A stretch of DNA of 64,000 nt from Endotrypanum monterogeii (GCA_000333855.2 CM007345.1:163947-227946); one strand, 5' to 3'. Counted from the stretch's first letter, positions 32,597-43,583 are shown. Program-made: numbers and translations. Notes: generated from the letters alone by a model not told the origin.

Positions 32597-34251
32597 GACC
32601 GGAAAAGCGGAACGGGGAATCCACGATACAGTAGATGGGGGACAAGGAGACAGAAACAGTAGTATCAAAATCTGCGACGATGCAAATCACTACGCGCGCC
32701 TGGGCATCCTTGAGGAAACAAGGGTTGATGCAGCCCACAGACACGTTCGTCCCCTTGAGCAACTCAGTCCGCTATTCGTCAAAACAAAAAAAAAGAGAGA
32801 CCGTAACTTGTAGCAGAGAAATAGAGGATGGAAGGACAAATTATGCCTCCTTTATGGACACGTCAGTGCATCGCTCCCAAAGGCGTGTGTATATGTGTAT
32901 GTGTGTATGTGTGTATGTGAGCCAATGAGGGGGGAGAAAGTATACAGAACAAACGAGATGTGAAGAAGAAAATAGACCGTACCTTGCTCAAGGTCCGTCA
33001 CCTTATGGACGCATCAATGAAGATATATACCATAGGGCTTTACAGAGCACTTCCACTTCATCATCGGACTTTCGGTTGCGTGTGCGGTAGGATCAGTATC
33101 GGAGTGACATGGCAACGACATAGAACACTGAAGACTAAACACATGCTATCTGTTAAGTGCCTCCTGGAAGCACACAGAGCACCCCTAGCAAGTGCATTTG
33201 ACGACGCAGGAGACGAAAGCAGCCAAGCAGACAAGAGTTGGAAAGCTATGCGTACAACAGAAAAACAAAAGGAAGGGAAAAGCTTCCGCGTGCGCCTGCC
33301 CACAGGCTGGCAGCGCCCAATTTCATATCGCACTATACACATGATGTGTCCGATGTATGTGCTCTTTTTTTTTTTCATCAGCATCATCCTCTGCAACCTC
33401 TCTTGTGTGTGTGTGTGTGGTTTTAAGAGGAGGGAGGTATTTCTAACTGAAGCATTCAGGTCGTGTCCTCCAGACACACGTTTTCCGCACGAGGGTAGAC
33501 ACACGCAGAAGACGAGCAACGAAAAGCGGCACAGTCATGACACCAGGCGAATGAGTTGACAAAAAAAAAAAGGTACATGAGAGGGATCAAGAGGAGCCGA
33601 AGGGACCAAGAAAAAAGTTGTGGCCTAGAGGGAGCTATAGAAGACAAACGAGCGTGTGTCTTCGCCTCCGCACCCCTCATCGTACACATACTAAGGCGTT
33701 TGTGAGAGCGGAGAATTTACAAAGAAAGGGGAAAACTAGAGACGAAGGGCAAGCACACATCAAAAGAGAAAGGAGAGAAGAGGACAGGTTTGTGAAATCT
33801 GCCTACGTTGTCCCTCTAGAAAACCTCACCCCAGCCATCACCCTTTTTCCTGTTTTCCCAATAGCCTTCTATTACACCATCCACCCTGCGCTTCATGGAG
33901 ACAGACAGATGATATTCCTGTTTGTGTAAGTAATATACATGCACACTCTTCACGGTGAGAAAAGGAAAAAAAGGTAGCGAAAAGAGGTCCGAAAAAGTGC
34001 GAAATGAGTTACCTGTGGTGTGTGTAGATGTGTGTGTGTGTGTGTGTGTGTGTGTGTTGGTGCACACATGTTTGCTAGACCGTGAATAGCGGTCACACTC
34101 AATGCAGTAACCTTATGCTGGCGCGTCGCTGCTGCAAATATCAACGGATCACAGGTAGTGCCCCGTCGCCGTACTAAATATGACTCCATCTGACCCAGCC
34201 CCAGGATTTCCTTCTCACTATACCACATGAGAACACGGAAAAAAAGGTAGA
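32597..34251. other. spacer with (TG)n
   Basis: Holds TGTATG repeats at 32886-32918, (TG)n at 34028-34058 and short poly(A)/poly(T) runs. Frames up to about 200 codons on the plus strand (32960-33559) lack codon bias and domains. Nothing else is seen. Confidence 0.55.
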
Positions 34252-35499
34252 CTACGCAAACCGGTAGTGATGCGCGTTCATGAGGCTGTCCTTCAGCACC
34301 ATGCCAGCACCATACCACTCCGCGGACAACGGCTCTGTAGGTGGTTTGGGTTTGGTCAAGTGCGGAAGATCCTCTTCGATTACATGAAAAGTGCGGCCAA
34401 AGCGATACTGATACTCCGGCAAGTGACCTCCGTAGCCGGCGGTGTGGCGCATGTAAGTGGAACGTGCATCCGCCTCCTCGCGGCCGTGTATCCACTCATC
34501 GCGGCGATCCTTCTCCTCCTCGTACCGCTCAAACTTCCGCTTCGTCGTCGAGCCCATATGGTGGATACTGAACAGTCCACTACCATCGTTACTAGAGGTT
34601 GTTGCTGCGGGCGAGCGTGATGCATCGTCTTTACAATGCGTAGATGATACCGGCACCAACCGCATTAGGCACACAACAAAATCGCACCGCGCAGGCATCA
34701 TGGCTGCCAGGCACGGGTGCTGATGGACAATCAGCCCCGCGAGCGTCACGATGTCATCGCACAGCACTGCTCCCGCTTCCCCGTAGACATTCGGTGTGAA
34801 GGTCGCCTGTATGTCCGCTTGTGCCCTGGCCAGCGCACAGCTTATGGCCTCAGTCGCTTCCACACTCACGGCACATCTCTCCCTCTCCTCGTTAGATAAA
34901 CGAACATCAAAGAGGGCGGTAAGAAGATCCCGTGCACTCTCCATCGTCACAGACGAACACGACCGTGGCAGCACTGAAAAAAAATTAGCCGAAATCGCAT
35001 CTGACACCGACTGCATCAGAGCCAATGGAATTTGTAGGCGAGGATGCAGCGCCGACAGCAGATCGTCAGCAAGCAGTAAGCCCACCGGGTCACCGTAGGC
35101 AAGCAGAATCTCTGTGTACTCGTCTGGGCTGAGGAGAACACCGCAGTCGGCAAAAACAATCTTTAAGCCCTCAGGGTTGATTCGTGGGCACGTCACCTCC
35201 TGTGACGGCTTTGAGGACGAAGCCAACGCAGCCGTACCAGCCAATGAACCGGACCCCGAAAAAATCCGTACCTCCGGCTGAGGCAATCGACGAACCCCGC
35301 TGCGACGCGGCACAGCTAACATCATCTTTGACGAAGCCATAGCACGCTCGCACTCCTTCGCATAGGCCCGCCGAAATTTGACATATTGGGCGAACCCCCC
35401 ACGAAGAAGGCGATGCGTCACACTCGAGAGCAGCGGCTCGCATGACTCGCGCGCCAACATCACCTCTACGTGCGACAGCGCTGAACGGCGGATGGGCAT
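34252..35499 (-). CDS. CIMIP2/FAM166-like motif protein, probable flagellar
   Basis: A 415-aa protein from the ATG at 35499. Near the C-terminus, GYGGHLPEYQYRFGRTF (355-371) fits the repeated motif of ciliary microtubule inner proteins of the CIMIP2/FAM166 (DUF2475) family, G-Y-x-G-x-[IVL]-P-x-x-x-[YF]-x-[FY]-G-x-[TS]. The end, PLSAEWYGAGMVLKDSLM, is consistent with a short extended protein-contact tail. The N-terminal 300 residues are helical (for example EEYTE-type helices around 125-240) and carry no known domain. A leader of only 16 bases is predicted. The hydrophobic upstream extension to 35706 lies beyond the likely splice acceptor and is excluded. An axonemal location is inferred from one motif, so other roles are possible. 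Confidence 0.7.
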   Translation of the reverse strand: MPIRRSALSHVEVMLARESCEPLLSSVTHRLLRGGFAQYVKFRRAYAKECERAMASSKMMLAVPRRSGVRRLPQPEVRIFSGSGSLAGTAALASSSKPSQEVTCPRINPEGLKIVFADCGVLLSPDEYTEILLAYGDPVGLLLADDLLSALHPRLQIPLALMQSVSDAISANFFSVLPRSCSSVTMESARDLLTALFDVRLSNEERERCAVSVEATEAISCALARAQADIQATFTPNVYGEAGAVLCDDIVTLAGLIVHQHPCLAAMMPARCDFVVCLMRLVPVSSTHCKDDASRSPAATTSSNDGSGLFSIHHMGSTTKRKFERYEEEKDRRDEWIHGREEADARSTYMRHTAGYGGHLPEYQYRFGRTFHVIEEDLPHLTKPKPPTEPLSAEWYGAGMVLKDSLMNAHHYRFA

Positions 35500-36184
35500 C
35501 GCAGCACAGCACCTCCTACAAGAAAGAAAGACGACTGATATCAACCTTGAGACTGCGCGTATGTGGATGAAGAGAGGGATAAGGGAAAGAACGGCGATAT
35601 GTGTGGCCAAGCGGGTACAAAAAAAAAATAGAAAGCAAACTTGGCAGATTGGTGGGAGGAAGAGAGAAAAATGGCGACAAACATCACAGTGGGAAGACGT
35701 ACGCATACATAAGAAAGAGCGCCCATAGGGAACAGTGCAGGCTTAACGAATAAAGATGACCAGAAGACTAGAGTTGTGAGTACAGTAGAAAATCCTGGAA
35801 CCACGCAGGAAGAGGGAAGCATCGTGGGTACCTAGACCTGTGTGTGTGTGTGCATGTGTATGTATGTGTTTCGAAAATGAGAAGCGGAAGTCACGCGGCA
35901 AGCAGCGATTAAGTGATAGCAACAACGGGGAAAGGGGGAAAAAAATAGAAGGGGAGGAAGGGTACCGAATGCCACCTACCCTTCAGCAGCCGTGCTTAGG
36001 GCACCTGGTTGGATACCGTACATAAAAGAAGCCTTCCAGAGAGCACCACACATCTCAAAGACACACATGGGTACACCACAACGCGCCCCTCGTCCATTGC
36101 AGTCACACATTCGGAAAGAAACATATCACAATCGGCAAAAGAAGCACAAAGGCTTGATACACACATGTGATGCGACTGCTGTGG
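35500..36184. other. spacer, no gene seen
   Basis: Short purine-rich plus-strand tracts and a (GT)n tract at 35840-35852. Apart from the leader of the 415-aa gene, nothing is recognised. Confidence 0.6.
35516..35545 (-). promoter_or_regulatory. candidate trans-splice acceptor for CIMIP2-like gene
   Basis: On the coding strand GTCGTCTTTCTTTCTTGTAG ends at 35516. The leader to ATG 35499 would be 16 bases. This is the clearest pyrimidine-AG pair in the window. Confidence 0.65.
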
Positions 36185-39100
36185 CTATTCAGCCTTCACG
36201 CGGTGGAGGAAGGGAAGAGGTTCCCTTAAGCCGCCCCGGCCACCGTCACCGCAAGGGGCTCTTTGCAGCACTGATGCAAGCCGAGATTCCTCGGTACCAC
36301 CCGGGACATGGCTCCGGGTGGCGGAAGAATGCGGCTCCTGAGTCGAGTCGGCAGCAGTTTCTTCGACAAAGGACCTGGCGCCACCAGCAGAAGAGTTGCC
36401 CACTGTTAAGGTGCCCAACAACAGCTGGCGCACATCATCGGGACCGCCCTCAGACCAGTAACACCGCAGTTGCTGGATGGAACCCAGGAACTCCGTGTAG
36501 CACCCGACGGTGAACCAGTAGAGGGCCATGTTGGAGAGCGCCCGCAGGGTCAAGGGGCTACCGGGGCCTTCAGACATCATGAATAAGTCGAAGGCACGCC
36601 GGAATGACTCCTCCACCGCTGGATCGCGCTTCAACTCGAGGACGAAACGATCGTTGAAGTGAACACCGCCACCACGGGCCGCTGCCTCCACCTCCCGGCG
36701 TTGATACAGCATTACAGCTCGCTGCAGGGCATCCTTGGCGCATGAGAGGTCGGGCTTGCAGTACGCCGAGAGCTTCCTCCACATATGCTCCAGCACGGTG
36801 TCTATCTGGTTATGTAACCGCGACACGATCGAAGCTGTTGAACAATGGTTGTCCATCGTCTTTGTGTCAGTCACCAGAGGAGCACCCTCCCTATAGCCCA
36901 ACAGTTGTGATGCACTTGTGATACCAAGGGAATCAGCGCTGTTCATCCTTGCCATGTGCTCCCGACCCGCAGACGATGTGCTCGTCATCGCCGACGTGGA
37001 AACTGCGTGGAGATATGTGATCAAGTCAGCGGTGAGCTGGCGGTATTGTGCGCTGTACGGGTTTCCCAGGCGCTCCAGTAGATACTCCGCGTTCACGAGG
37101 GCCTCATGAAAAATAGGCATTACCGCGGCACGCACTGGCAGGTCGCTCCCCGCCTTCGTAACGTCATCAGCACCGTCACTAGCTGGCTGGTCCGCACGAC
37201 TCACTTGCCTGAGGATGTCATGGGGGTAGTCTTGGGCCATCTCCACACCGTCCTTCTCGAGCAAGCTGTCGTCCTCTCCCTCGATTCGCAGCCAGGCGGC
37301 ACTCCGTGCCAAGTGTGGATTGACACGAATGGCTGATGCGTACAGTTGCAGAACCCGAATGAGCGCGGCTCGATCCGATGTGGTGCAGAGGGTTTGGCGA
37401 CGATGGAAAAGCGCCAGAGCAAGAGCATACGCTGGCGGCGGAAGGAGAGGTGAGTCCATTCCAGTATCCCCAGGATCACCACCCACCTCCCCTGGAGACA
37501 CAAACAGTGAAGAGGACTGTGATAACCTGCGCTCAAGGGGACCTGCTGCATCCAACTCGGCCTGTGCAGGACCCTCAGATGGCACGGTGACACTCTCTTC
37601 ATGTAAGAACTCCCCTTGAGGTGACGGAGATACGCCAACGGGACGTACCTCTCGAAGAACTGCACTGAAGTCGGCCAGCTCGTATAGCTCCAGCGCTTGC
37701 CACAGGAGATGAGGAGTAGAGGAGATGCTGCGTAGGTGGGCAAGAAGAAGTTCTGCGGTGTCCCGCCACCGTGGAAGCTGCGGCCGTTGTCCGCCGCCAG
37801 GAAGTGCTGAAGTAGGAACATTGTATAAGAGCGCGAGAAGTGGGACTAAGCCAGCAGCCTCAGCGGAGCCTTGGCGAGCGCCGGTGTGTCCGTCGTGCAG
37901 AACAGCGTGGGAGAAAGGTCGACGCCACTCCTGCATGTCCGACAGGACGGTAGAGGGACGAGTGAAGGAGGTCCTTTGTGCGCGACGGCGTCTTCTTCGA
38001 TTGCGCAGGACGCCGATACTCTCGCAGTCGCCGACTAGCGCTCGCGTCGCGCAATTCGCCTCACAAGACAAGAACCGCCGAACAAGTGCCTTGGCTCTCC
38101 ACACAATCCATTCCGGGAGAACGAAATTGTCGTTGGGTATGGAGACTGGTGAGTCGAGGGCAAGTACGACAGCGCTCAGCCTGTCGCAGGGTTGGATACA
38201 GGACGGCACGTTTGTGGCTGCAGAGACCGTGTCACGATCACACACGCGCGCATCGAGAGACTCCGCCTCGGTTACAGTCTCCACTTCAGTAGAGACTGTA
38301 ACCGAGGCGGAGTTATGCGCATCACATGGGCCAACGGCAAAAGTCGGCTGAATATCTGCAGAGTCGCATGGCAGGGATGGCCGAACAGCTGTGGTACACA
38401 CCGAGGAGGAAAGCGGAGGTGGCGGCGGTAGAATAGGGTGCTGGAGGGGGTTGGTGTCATTAACTGCGTCGACGACAGTCGCCCCAACCCGTTGATATTT
38501 TGGGGCAGCAGTGGCAAGAACACTAGCAATGTTGTGCCCGTGGCTATTCGTCGGCTCCTCGACCTCCGCGTCCGACGATCTGCCAGCCTTCTTTCCAGGT
38601 GCCGTATGCCCCTCGACCTTCGCAGTGCCTTTGGCTGACACATGCGTCGCACTCGCTATCAACGGTGAAAAATCTTTCATGACCGGAACAATCTGCCCCA
38701 CTTTTCCACCCTCAACGGAGGTGCCAAGTGCCGCCAAGACCCGTGCATACACGGTGGCACGGTCCTCCTCACCTAAGGGCTCGTGAAGTGCACGTTCACG
38801 CTGAGCGGAGAGACGAAACTTGCGGTAGATGCAAGGCAGCACCTCCTCCTTATAGAAACGGCTGAGAGCGTCGGCGTTTGCCCAGAGTGCAGGCCCCAGC
38901 CGTTGTCGCTGCCCCTCACTCGAGGGGCGGCAAGACCGACCACTCTCACCTCCACCCCAAGTGAAGCTGCCGCCGCCGCCGCCGCCGCTGCTTCTCGAGA
39001 GACCACTGCGCCCTCCGCGCAAAAATAGCGGTGTTGCAGCGGCCTCCGTATCGCTCAGTGCCTCCAGCCACCTAGTGGAGTCACAGAGCGCGTGGGAAGG

Positions 39101-42100
39101 GTGACTACTGCCGTCGTACTGGAGAAAAGCAGCAAGGACGCGCTCGGTAATGGTGGCGAAGTGGGCCCAGCGAGTAGAAGAAACGCACGGAGCAGGGAAA
39201 CCTGCGCCGCCCAAAGGGGAGAGGGAGTGTAGCGACGCGAAGCTTTGGGAATAGGGGTGCACGACGGCACAATTACCACCAGCGCCACTATTGCAATCGC
39301 ATCTGCGGCCCCTGCCGTCAACAGAGAAGCCGCGCGCACCTGAAGACGTCGCAGCAGAAGGTGTTACCTTCGCACTGCGCGAGGAGTGGACGCGTACATG
39401 CGAAGCAGAGCGGCCCTCCGCCCCCGCGTCGTCGTAGCGAACCGCATCACCCCACCATCGGCGCCGCGCACCCAGCATGTACTGCCATAACCGACCCCAC
39501 CACCGGCCCTTCTTTGGTGTAGCTGCGGTCTGAGGATCACTCCCGACGTGCGGAACGCTGCCGCCCCCCTGTAAAAATGGTGTGAAAGACACCGACGCTC
39601 GCAAGCCACTTCGTGCGATCTGAGTGTCGACTGTCCCCACTTGCTGGAAGGGGACCTCAATATCAAAGGGCGTCGCGGTGGGCGGTGATGTACCTCCCTC
39701 AGACCTTGGGACTGGGCCATGCGCCGGAGCCTCAAAGGCACCATTTCCGTCACTGCCAACTGAAGCACTGCCCAGGTGAAAGACGTGGTGTGTCGCAGCC
39801 GCGGCAGACAAAAAACCAACATTTTCGGCCTCATGGCTACGTCCCTTGGTCTCGCCTACCTTGCCCAGGGAGACCCCTGTGGACCCATCGTGGCCCGACT
39901 CGCTCTCGATGTTGCTGTCTCCAGATGAAGCGTCCACCTCATCCCACAGCTCGTCGGCATCGGGTGTATTCTCATACGGCAGACGAGTGAGCAAATGCTC
40001 GACCCCAAAGCGAGCATCGTAGACACGGACAAGTATAAATGACTTGAGACCGCGGAAGAAGATCTCGCGCTTGACCTCGCGAATCATGCTTTGCGGTGCG
40101 GCTGGGTATTGCAACAGAGCAAGCAGCAGGACCCCCAGAAGACTCTTCGGGTACCCCCGCGCAGAGAAGCGGGCCACAACGCTCGTCTTCGTGACGGGTT
40201 GTGGGGGCATCCGGCCGAGGCGCAAATCACTCATGGCTTCCGGCACCTCGAGCCCTCCAACCCTCGCAGCGTCGTCGAAATCATCATCAACCACCTCCCA
40301 ATCCGCGTCTGATGGCACCTCGCGCGTCCCTTGTTCCGTGGCGTCTGTGACAGAGGACGACGAACAGGAAAAATCCGATGAATTGCCGGCGGTTGCGATT
40401 GAACTCGCAACGCGTTCAGTTCCATCGCAGCCCATCCAGACTTGTGTTACGTCCATCGCGCAACGGGTCTCCTCCACAGCTCGCATAGCACGACGTGCCC
40501 GGAAGTGCAGCGCGGCAGCTCTCTGCTGGCGCAGCACGTAGGAGTCCCGCTCGCTGTACAACAACCGTGGAATCGAAACGTCCACCTCGCGGCGCATGAA
40601 CTCCACGGCCACGCGACTTTCTTCGAGAGAGGCATCGCGTTGACACGCCCGGCAACTCAGCTGCATCCCGCACGCAGCCAAAAAGCGCGGGTTGACGTAG
40701 CTGAGACGCTGCACCGCGGCGTCGCGAGATTGCTGCGAGTTGAGCCATGGCGAGAACCACTGATGGTTACGAAGAAAGTAGTAGCGGCCATCCTGCGCAA
40801 AGTGAACACGAACGCTGCGAGGCACAAAGCGCGTATCAGGCAGCACCTCCCCATCTGTGCTGGAGGACGCACCGAAGGCGCTTACGGAGCTGCCGCCCCG
40901 ACTGCGTCTGCCGAGTGTCGCCGACGCAGTGGCCTCGGCAGCGAAACCACTGCTCAAGACGGTGCTTGGAAAGCCATCGCACGGCAGCAGCGACAGCACG
41001 GATGTGAGCTGCTGCGCCAACGCCGCCACCTCTGGGTTCTGCTCCGTCACCGTCGTCAGGTTCTCGCCAACAGGGATGAGACTCATAGCGGTGACGCCGC
41101 GACCCTTGTAGCGAAAGTGAAAGCAAAGAGGGACGTGGACGTGGGGAACGTGAGCCTCCAACACCCAACGACAAGCGCGGTACTCGAGCTGCCCAAAGCG
41201 TTCGCCAGTCGAGCTATGCCAGAAACAAAGAAAAAAGCCTCGATAGACCAACACTCGCCCAAGCGCTGGGGTGGAATAGTGCAACGCTGCCTCTTTCACT
41301 TCTGGACAGTCGATCAAGATCGACCTAGGCGCCTGACTGGGGGCCGAGATGGTCTTGCCAGACGCCGTCTCCGTCAAGCTCGTCCTCAGCATCTGCAGCA
41401 GGGGGCCATCGTCGTTGCCGTTGATGGAATAAGTTAACTTCTCTTCAAAGGCGGAGGCCTCGCTGTGCAGAGTCTCCCGCGCCGCGTCTTCCGCGTCCAC
41501 GATGGACACGACGGCCTGCAGGAGATCGTGGCGATACTTCTCCACAACATGCCTCAGCGCCGATTGACTCTTTTCGAGGGCATCAGGGCGCCAGTGCTCC
41601 ACGACCGCCTGCAGAGACTCGTTAGGACCAAACGATTTGAGGGCATCCTTCGATATGAGGCAGCGGTAGCAGGCATCTGTGTAGGCCGTCGCGAAAGCGC
41701 TCTGCAGCAACTCCTGCTCTGCTGTGAGTGACGGCACCCGTCTGCTCAACATATCCGAGAGAAATGACCCAGGAATCCCTGCACGCAGGTGGCGCATTGC
41801 TGAAGTGAAGGTAAACGTACGCCCCGCATTACAAGCACCAGCGCTGCGCCTGGTGTAACCAGAGACACCCGCTCCTCCCGCGCCGGCGGTCAGACTCGCC
41901 AAGGTCGAGCCATTATCCGCGCAGCAATCGCGGCCGTAGGGCAGGTTGTCGCGCTTAGTGGCTAGGTGTAAATAAAGACTACTGAGGAGATGGGAAGGCG
42001 GGGGAAGCTGCACTGCATCGCGGTACCGCCAGTGCCGCCTGTCGCGACTGTTGCCACCTCGACGACGCGCGAAACGACTATGGTGCGCCCGCCGAGCACC

Positions 42101-42238
42101 ATGGCGGTTCAAAGGAGAAGCACCGCGGTGCCGCAATGCGAAGGGGATTGACGGGCTGCTGGGAGAGCTGGCCTCGTCTGATGGGCCCCAGTCCTCCTCC
42201 TCCTCACGCTGGGGCGGCCAGTGAGAAATACGAGACAT
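36185..42238 (-). CDS. giant protein with CLU-like central region, 2017 aa
   Basis: A 2017-aa protein. Residues about 375-525 resemble the central part of clustered-mitochondria (CLU) proteins: GVTAMSLIPVGE, a later DGRYYFLRNHQWFSPW, and LSYVNPRFLAACG, in the order seen in CLU (VTAxSIIPG, then DGRHYLLDL, then LRPEL). The preceding stretch (residues 150-370) is conserved-looking and helical. Low-complexity Ser/Gly/His/Arg-rich segments cover about 1-75 and much of 780-1350. The C-terminal third contains helix pairs that may be TPR-like (HEALVNAEYLLERLGNPYSA; GSPLTLRALSNMALYWF), as in CLU. CLU proteins bind mRNAs of mitochondrial proteins and control mitochondrial distribution. The N-terminal ubiquitin-like domain was not identified. 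The gene carries a perfect hairpin at 38260-38313. Family assignment is moderate; the gene itself is certain. Confidence 0.85.
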   Translation of the reverse strand: MSRISHWPPQREEEEDWGPSDEASSPSSPSIPFALRHRGASPLNRHGARRAHHSRFARRRGGNSRDRRHWRYRDAVQLPPPSHLLSSLYLHLATKRDNLPYGRDCCADNGSTLASLTAGAGGAGVSGYTRRSAGACNAGRTFTFTSAMRHLRAGIPGSFLSDMLSRRVPSLTAEQELLQSAFATAYTDACYRCLISKDALKSFGPNESLQAVVEHWRPDALEKSQSALRHVVEKYRHDLLQAVVSIVDAEDAARETLHSEASAFEEKLTYSINGNDDGPLLQMLRTSLTETASGKTISAPSQAPRSILIDCPEVKEAALHYSTPALGRVLVYRGFFLCFWHSSTGERFGQLEYRACRWVLEAHVPHVHVPLCFHFRYKGRGVTAMSLIPVGENLTTVTEQNPEVAALAQQLTSVLSLLPCDGFPSTVLSSGFAAEATASATLGRRSRGGSSVSAFGASSSTDGEVLPDTRFVPRSVRVHFAQDGRYYFLRNHQWFSPWLNSQQSRDAAVQRLSYVNPRFLAACGMQLSCRACQRDASLEESRVAVEFMRREVDVSIPRLLYSERDSYVLRQQRAAALHFRARRAMRAVEETRCAMDVTQVWMGCDGTERVASSIATAGNSSDFSCSSSSVTDATEQGTREVPSDADWEVVDDDFDDAARVGGLEVPEAMSDLRLGRMPPQPVTKTSVVARFSARGYPKSLLGVLLLALLQYPAAPQSMIREVKREIFFRGLKSFILVRVYDARFGVEHLLTRLPYENTPDADELWDEVDASSGDSNIESESGHDGSTGVSLGKVGETKGRSHEAENVGFLSAAAATHHVFHLGSASVGSDGNGAFEAPAHGPVPRSEGGTSPPTATPFDIEVPFQQVGTVDTQIARSGLRASVSFTPFLQGGGSVPHVGSDPQTAATPKKGRWWGRLWQYMLGARRRWWGDAVRYDDAGAEGRSASHVRVHSSRSAKVTPSAATSSGARGFSVDGRGRRCDCNSGAGGNCAVVHPYSQSFASLHSLSPLGGAGFPAPCVSSTRWAHFATITERVLAAFLQYDGSSHPSHALCDSTRWLEALSDTEAAATPLFLRGGRSGLSRSSGGGGGGSFTWGGGESGRSCRPSSEGQRQRLGPALWANADALSRFYKEEVLPCIYRKFRLSAQRERALHEPLGEEDRATVYARVLAALGTSVEGGKVGQIVPVMKDFSPLIASATHVSAKGTAKVEGHTAPGKKAGRSSDAEVEEPTNSHGHNIASVLATAAPKYQRVGATVVDAVNDTNPLQHPILPPPPPLSSSVCTTAVRPSLPCDSADIQPTFAVGPCDAHNSASVTVSTEVETVTEAESLDARVCDRDTVSAATNVPSCIQPCDRLSAVVLALDSPVSIPNDNFVLPEWIVWRAKALVRRFLSCEANCATRALVGDCESIGVLRNRRRRRRAQRTSFTRPSTVLSDMQEWRRPFSHAVLHDGHTGARQGSAEAAGLVPLLALLYNVPTSALPGGGQRPQLPRWRDTAELLLAHLRSISSTPHLLWQALELYELADFSAVLREVRPVGVSPSPQGEFLHEESVTVPSEGPAQAELDAAGPLERRLSQSSSLFVSPGEVGGDPGDTGMDSPLLPPPAYALALALFHRRQTLCTTSDRAALIRVLQLYASAIRVNPHLARSAAWLRIEGEDDSLLEKDGVEMAQDYPHDILRQVSRADQPASDGADDVTKAGSDLPVRAAVMPIFHEALVNAEYLLERLGNPYSAQYRQLTADLITYLHAVSTSAMTSTSSAGREHMARMNSADSLGITSASQLLGYREGAPLVTDTKTMDNHCSTASIVSRLHNQIDTVLEHMWRKLSAYCKPDLSCAKDALQRAVMLYQRREVEAAARGGGVHFNDRFVLELKRDPAVEESFRRAFDLFMMSEGPGSPLTLRALSNMALYWFTVGCYTEFLGSIQQLRCYWSEGGPDDVRQLLLGTLTVGNSSAGGARSFVEETAADSTQEPHSSATRSHVPGGTEESRLASVLQRAPCGDGGRGGLREPLPFLHRVKAE
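38260..38313. repeat. perfect 22-bp inverted repeat, 10-base loop, in coding sequence
   Basis: Arms 38260-38281 and 38292-38313 are exact reverse complements around a 10-base loop (38282-38291). It is inside the 2017-aa gene and codes for SASVTVSTEVETVTEAES on the coding strand. The opposite strand in one frame reads almost the same peptide, differing at the loop. Confidence 0.95.
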
Positions 42239-42279
42239 TTTCGCGCCACAGCACAGAGTGAAGTAAGAAAAAGAAAGTT

Positions 42280-42320
42280 CTCCAAGAAAGAAAAGACAAA
42301 CAGAAAAAGCGATGCAAGCA
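42280..42320 (-). promoter_or_regulatory. candidate trans-splice acceptor for CLU-like gene
   Basis: On the coding strand a pyrimidine tract (CTTTTTCTGTTTGTCTTTTC, then TTTCTTGGAG) ends in AG at 42281-42280. No further AG occurs before the ATG at 42238, giving a 41-base leader. Confidence 0.5.
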
Positions 42321-43525
42321 ATAAAAATAATAATAAATCAGAAACAAACCGATGTCGCCGCGGCCAGGCAACGCTATGAGTCCAGAGAAGCAGCTCCTGT
42401 GCGCCTACAGCGAGGGGAATAGAGGTGAATGAAACGAAAAAAAAAAGCTTCGAGAGACAAGCGAAGCGTGTGAGCACCTCGTCCCCGGAAGATCAAATAT
42501 AAAGCAAGACGATAAACAGCGGTGTAGGCGATCAAGCCGTTCGCCTTCTCAGAGATATGCCGTCAATAAATTTCCTCTTGTCGAGAAAAAAATTTAACTC
42601 ACAGATGCGAGGGGGAAAAAAGGAGGGTTTTTTTTTTTCAACAGAGCGGGATGCGTCCTCTCGCTCCTACCCGCACCCGTTCCCCTCGACATGCACTCAA
42701 ACTACGAACCTCAATAGAATATTCAGCAGTGATATAAGCACGTATATAAAAAATGAAAAAAAAAAAAAGAGGATGCACAGATGAGCGCGGTGGCGACCAG
42801 TCACAAATGGCAGTGGGCGAAATACTCAGACAGCACTTTTTGTTTATGATTCCTTTTTTGCCGTACTCCCATCCTTTTTTAGTGTTGTTCCTGCTGATCT
42901 TTTGTCGTATGCGAGTTGTGTTTGAGGGCACGCTCAGGTCTGTCGATGGTGCGTGACGGTCATGCAAATGACGGAGATGTAGAAGAGAGTGCAAGAAGAA
43001 GAAGAAGAAGAGGAATGAGACGTGCTCACAGTGATGCACAAAACCGATCAGCCTGCCCCCCTCACCGTCACGAAAAAGCAGGGAGAGTCCATGCGTAGCT
43101 CTCAAGAAACATAAACAGCCCAACGAAAAAGTCGGATGACATGGAATAGTACTGTCGGGAAAGACACACACCGTCGAGGGTCGAAAATAATAAGACAGTA
43201 AGGAAGGAAGCGATGCAAGTGCTGTCCGCCGCACCCCCCCCACCCTTACTGCAGTGCATAGATTCCCCGCGCCAGACCCCTCCCCACGTGACACGACAGA
43301 GGATGCCGGATCGAGGCTGCTATGGAATATCACCAAGGAGTCGGAAAAACTAATGATGAGGACAGAGCAAAGGGCGTTCGCACACTCCAAGTGCATTCCC
43401 CAGCCCCCTTCACCCCCCCCCTCCCCAACGTTAGTGGTGCTAGCGTTTGCCTCAGAGGATCGGTGTGTTCAAATCGTGTATTATTCTCCAGTGTCGATTT
43501 CCTGACAACGATAAAGGTGTGAATA

Positions 43526-43527
43526 TT

Positions 43528-43581
<54 letters not shown>

Positions 43582-43583
43582 TA
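43526..43583. repeat. (TA)n tract with TATG interruptions
   Basis: Nearly pure alternating TA with two TG interruptions, in spacer downstream of raptor. Confidence 0.9.

Noticed and set aside
40442..41437. 331-codon open frame on the plus strand opposite the 2017-aa gene
   Set aside because: Same antisense effect; His/Arg/Gln-rich translation with no domain.
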